Of a DNA stretch of 64,000 bases, positions 63,586 through 64,000 are shown one piece after another (position 1 is the first letter of the stretch; each line of letters starts with the position of its first letter). A program made the translations under genes and the position numbers. Source of the stretch: a virus; the IMG/VR virus record IMGVR_UViG_3300020474_000004, positions 16,921 to 80,920 of that record. One strand, given 5' to 3'. Below the pieces are notes generated by a model. It made no database searches. It was not told the DNA's origin and was given only the letters and a program-made list of their open reading frames with translations.

Positions 63586-63828
63586 GTGAAAACACTTTAT
63601 ATCCATGATCTTGGAAATGGTTGCTGTATAACACATGATGGTTATATTCAACTAGGATATATGTGCCATAGTTTGGAAAAGCATAAGGAGTTAAACCCAA
63701 CAATAAACTGGGTTGTGACTTACTGGTTGCCTGACGTATTCAAGGACAGATATCCAAGAGCCACAATGCAGTCGCATCAACGGATATCTGACGGTAAACT
63801 AGGTTGTGAGAAACTAAAAGACAAATGA
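63586..63828 (+). CDS. Small protein of unknown function
   Basis: 80 residues from GTG at 63586; an in-frame stop at 63583 leaves no earlier start. Contains NGCCITHDGYIQLGYMCHSL, an aromatic middle (INWVVTYWLPDVFKDRYP) and a polar end. Several Cys and His residues. No family recognised. It lies five bases behind gp45 and shares an ATGA overlap with the next gene, so it belongs to the replication operon. Confidence 0.65.
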   Translation: MKTLYIHDLGNGCCITHDGYIQLGYMCHSLEKHKELNPTINWVVTYWLPDVFKDRYPRATMQSHQRISDGKLGCEKLKDK

Positions 63829-64000
63829 ACATCTTTGTGACAGACCCCAATCCGGTGATTTGTGCTCAGGTTCTTCCTGACAAACACATCGTCAAGATGC
63901 CCTTAGAGTGCTGTCAGATGCTCTCTATCGTTGCCTCTGAGAAATGGGGGCATGGGTTCGGCAACCTCCCTAAGGCGGATGGAACGCCATACAAAACCAC
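63825..64000 (+). CDS. Unknown protein, 3' cut by window edge
   Basis: First 58 complete codons only: MNIFVTDPNPVICAQVLPDK, then HIVKMPLECCQMLSIVASEK, then a Gly/Pro-rich part. This opening (short strand, D-x-x-P, D-K-H-x-V-K-M-x-L-E) occurs in a phage protein family of unknown function in T4-like phages, from recall. ATG lies in an ATGA overlap with the preceding stop. Full length and function cannot be judged here. Confidence 0.7.
   Translation, partial: MNIFVTDPNPVICAQVLPDKHIVKMPLECCQMLSIVASEKWGHGFGNLPKADGTPYKT

Noticed and set aside
1-64000. tRNA genes, integrase or insertion sequence
   Set aside because: No cloverleaf-like intergenic segment, recombinase or transposase motif seen; gaps are too short for tRNAs except a few that hold promoters or terminators.

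Overview
The window is a contiguous piece of a large, strictly lytic-type myovirus genome of the T4-like cyanophage group. All roughly 45 genes lie on the + strand, gaps are very short and many start/stop codons overlap. I recognise T4-type gp8, gp13, gp14, gp15, gp16, gp17, gp18, gp19, gp20, gp67-like, gp21, gp22, gp23, a gp3-like protein, UvsY, UvsW, gp55, gp47, gp46 and gp45, in the order usual for marine T4-like cyanophages. A CobS-like AAA+ ATPase and a DUF3110 gene (a family otherwise typical of cyanobacteria and plastids) point to a Synechococcus/Prochlorococcus host. Host identity is inference; no photosynthesis gene, tRNA, integrase or CRISPR was seen.

Layout. 1-19110: baseplate and adhesion genes, namely a giant YHYH-type protein cut by the left edge, gp8, and a 2547-residue protein standing where T4 has genes 9-12 and wac. 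19112-23294: two small helical ORFs, neck and tail-completion proteins gp13, gp14, gp15 and small terminase gp16. 23308-40964: a ~17.6 kb island between gp16 and gp17 (adjacent in T4). It holds small beta proteins, three giant fibre-like proteins with PKD-like, cupredoxin-like and four LamG-like domains, a coiled-coil protein and a basic Cys-rich DUF192 protein. 40972-51397: head and tail assembly: large terminase, sheath, tube, portal, core protein, protease, scaffold and major capsid protein, closed by a strong terminator. 51483-58561: gp3-like, recombination (UvsY, UvsW, gp46/gp47) and the late sigma factor gp55. 58704-64000: small ORFs, a CobT-like VWA protein, the CobS-like AAA+ ATPase, a DUF3310 protein, the gp45 clamp and two unknown ORFs, the last cut by the right edge.

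Regulation. Thirteen gene starts are preceded by the T4-type late octamer NATAAATA, and in eight cases the octamer overlaps the stop codon of the gene before. gp55 (late sigma) and gp45 (sliding clamp), which act together on such promoters in T4, are both in the window. gp55 itself lies behind a near-perfect host sigma70-type promoter (TTGTCA, 17 bp, TATAAT), marking a switch from late to early/middle expression at about 54.8 kb. Two further hairpin terminators flank the CobT-like gene region.

Base composition varies along the window. A sampled line of the first giant gene (601-660) is 16/60 G+C, while one in the capsid gene (50881-50940) is 30/60. There is no gene-free stretch longer than about 150 bases.
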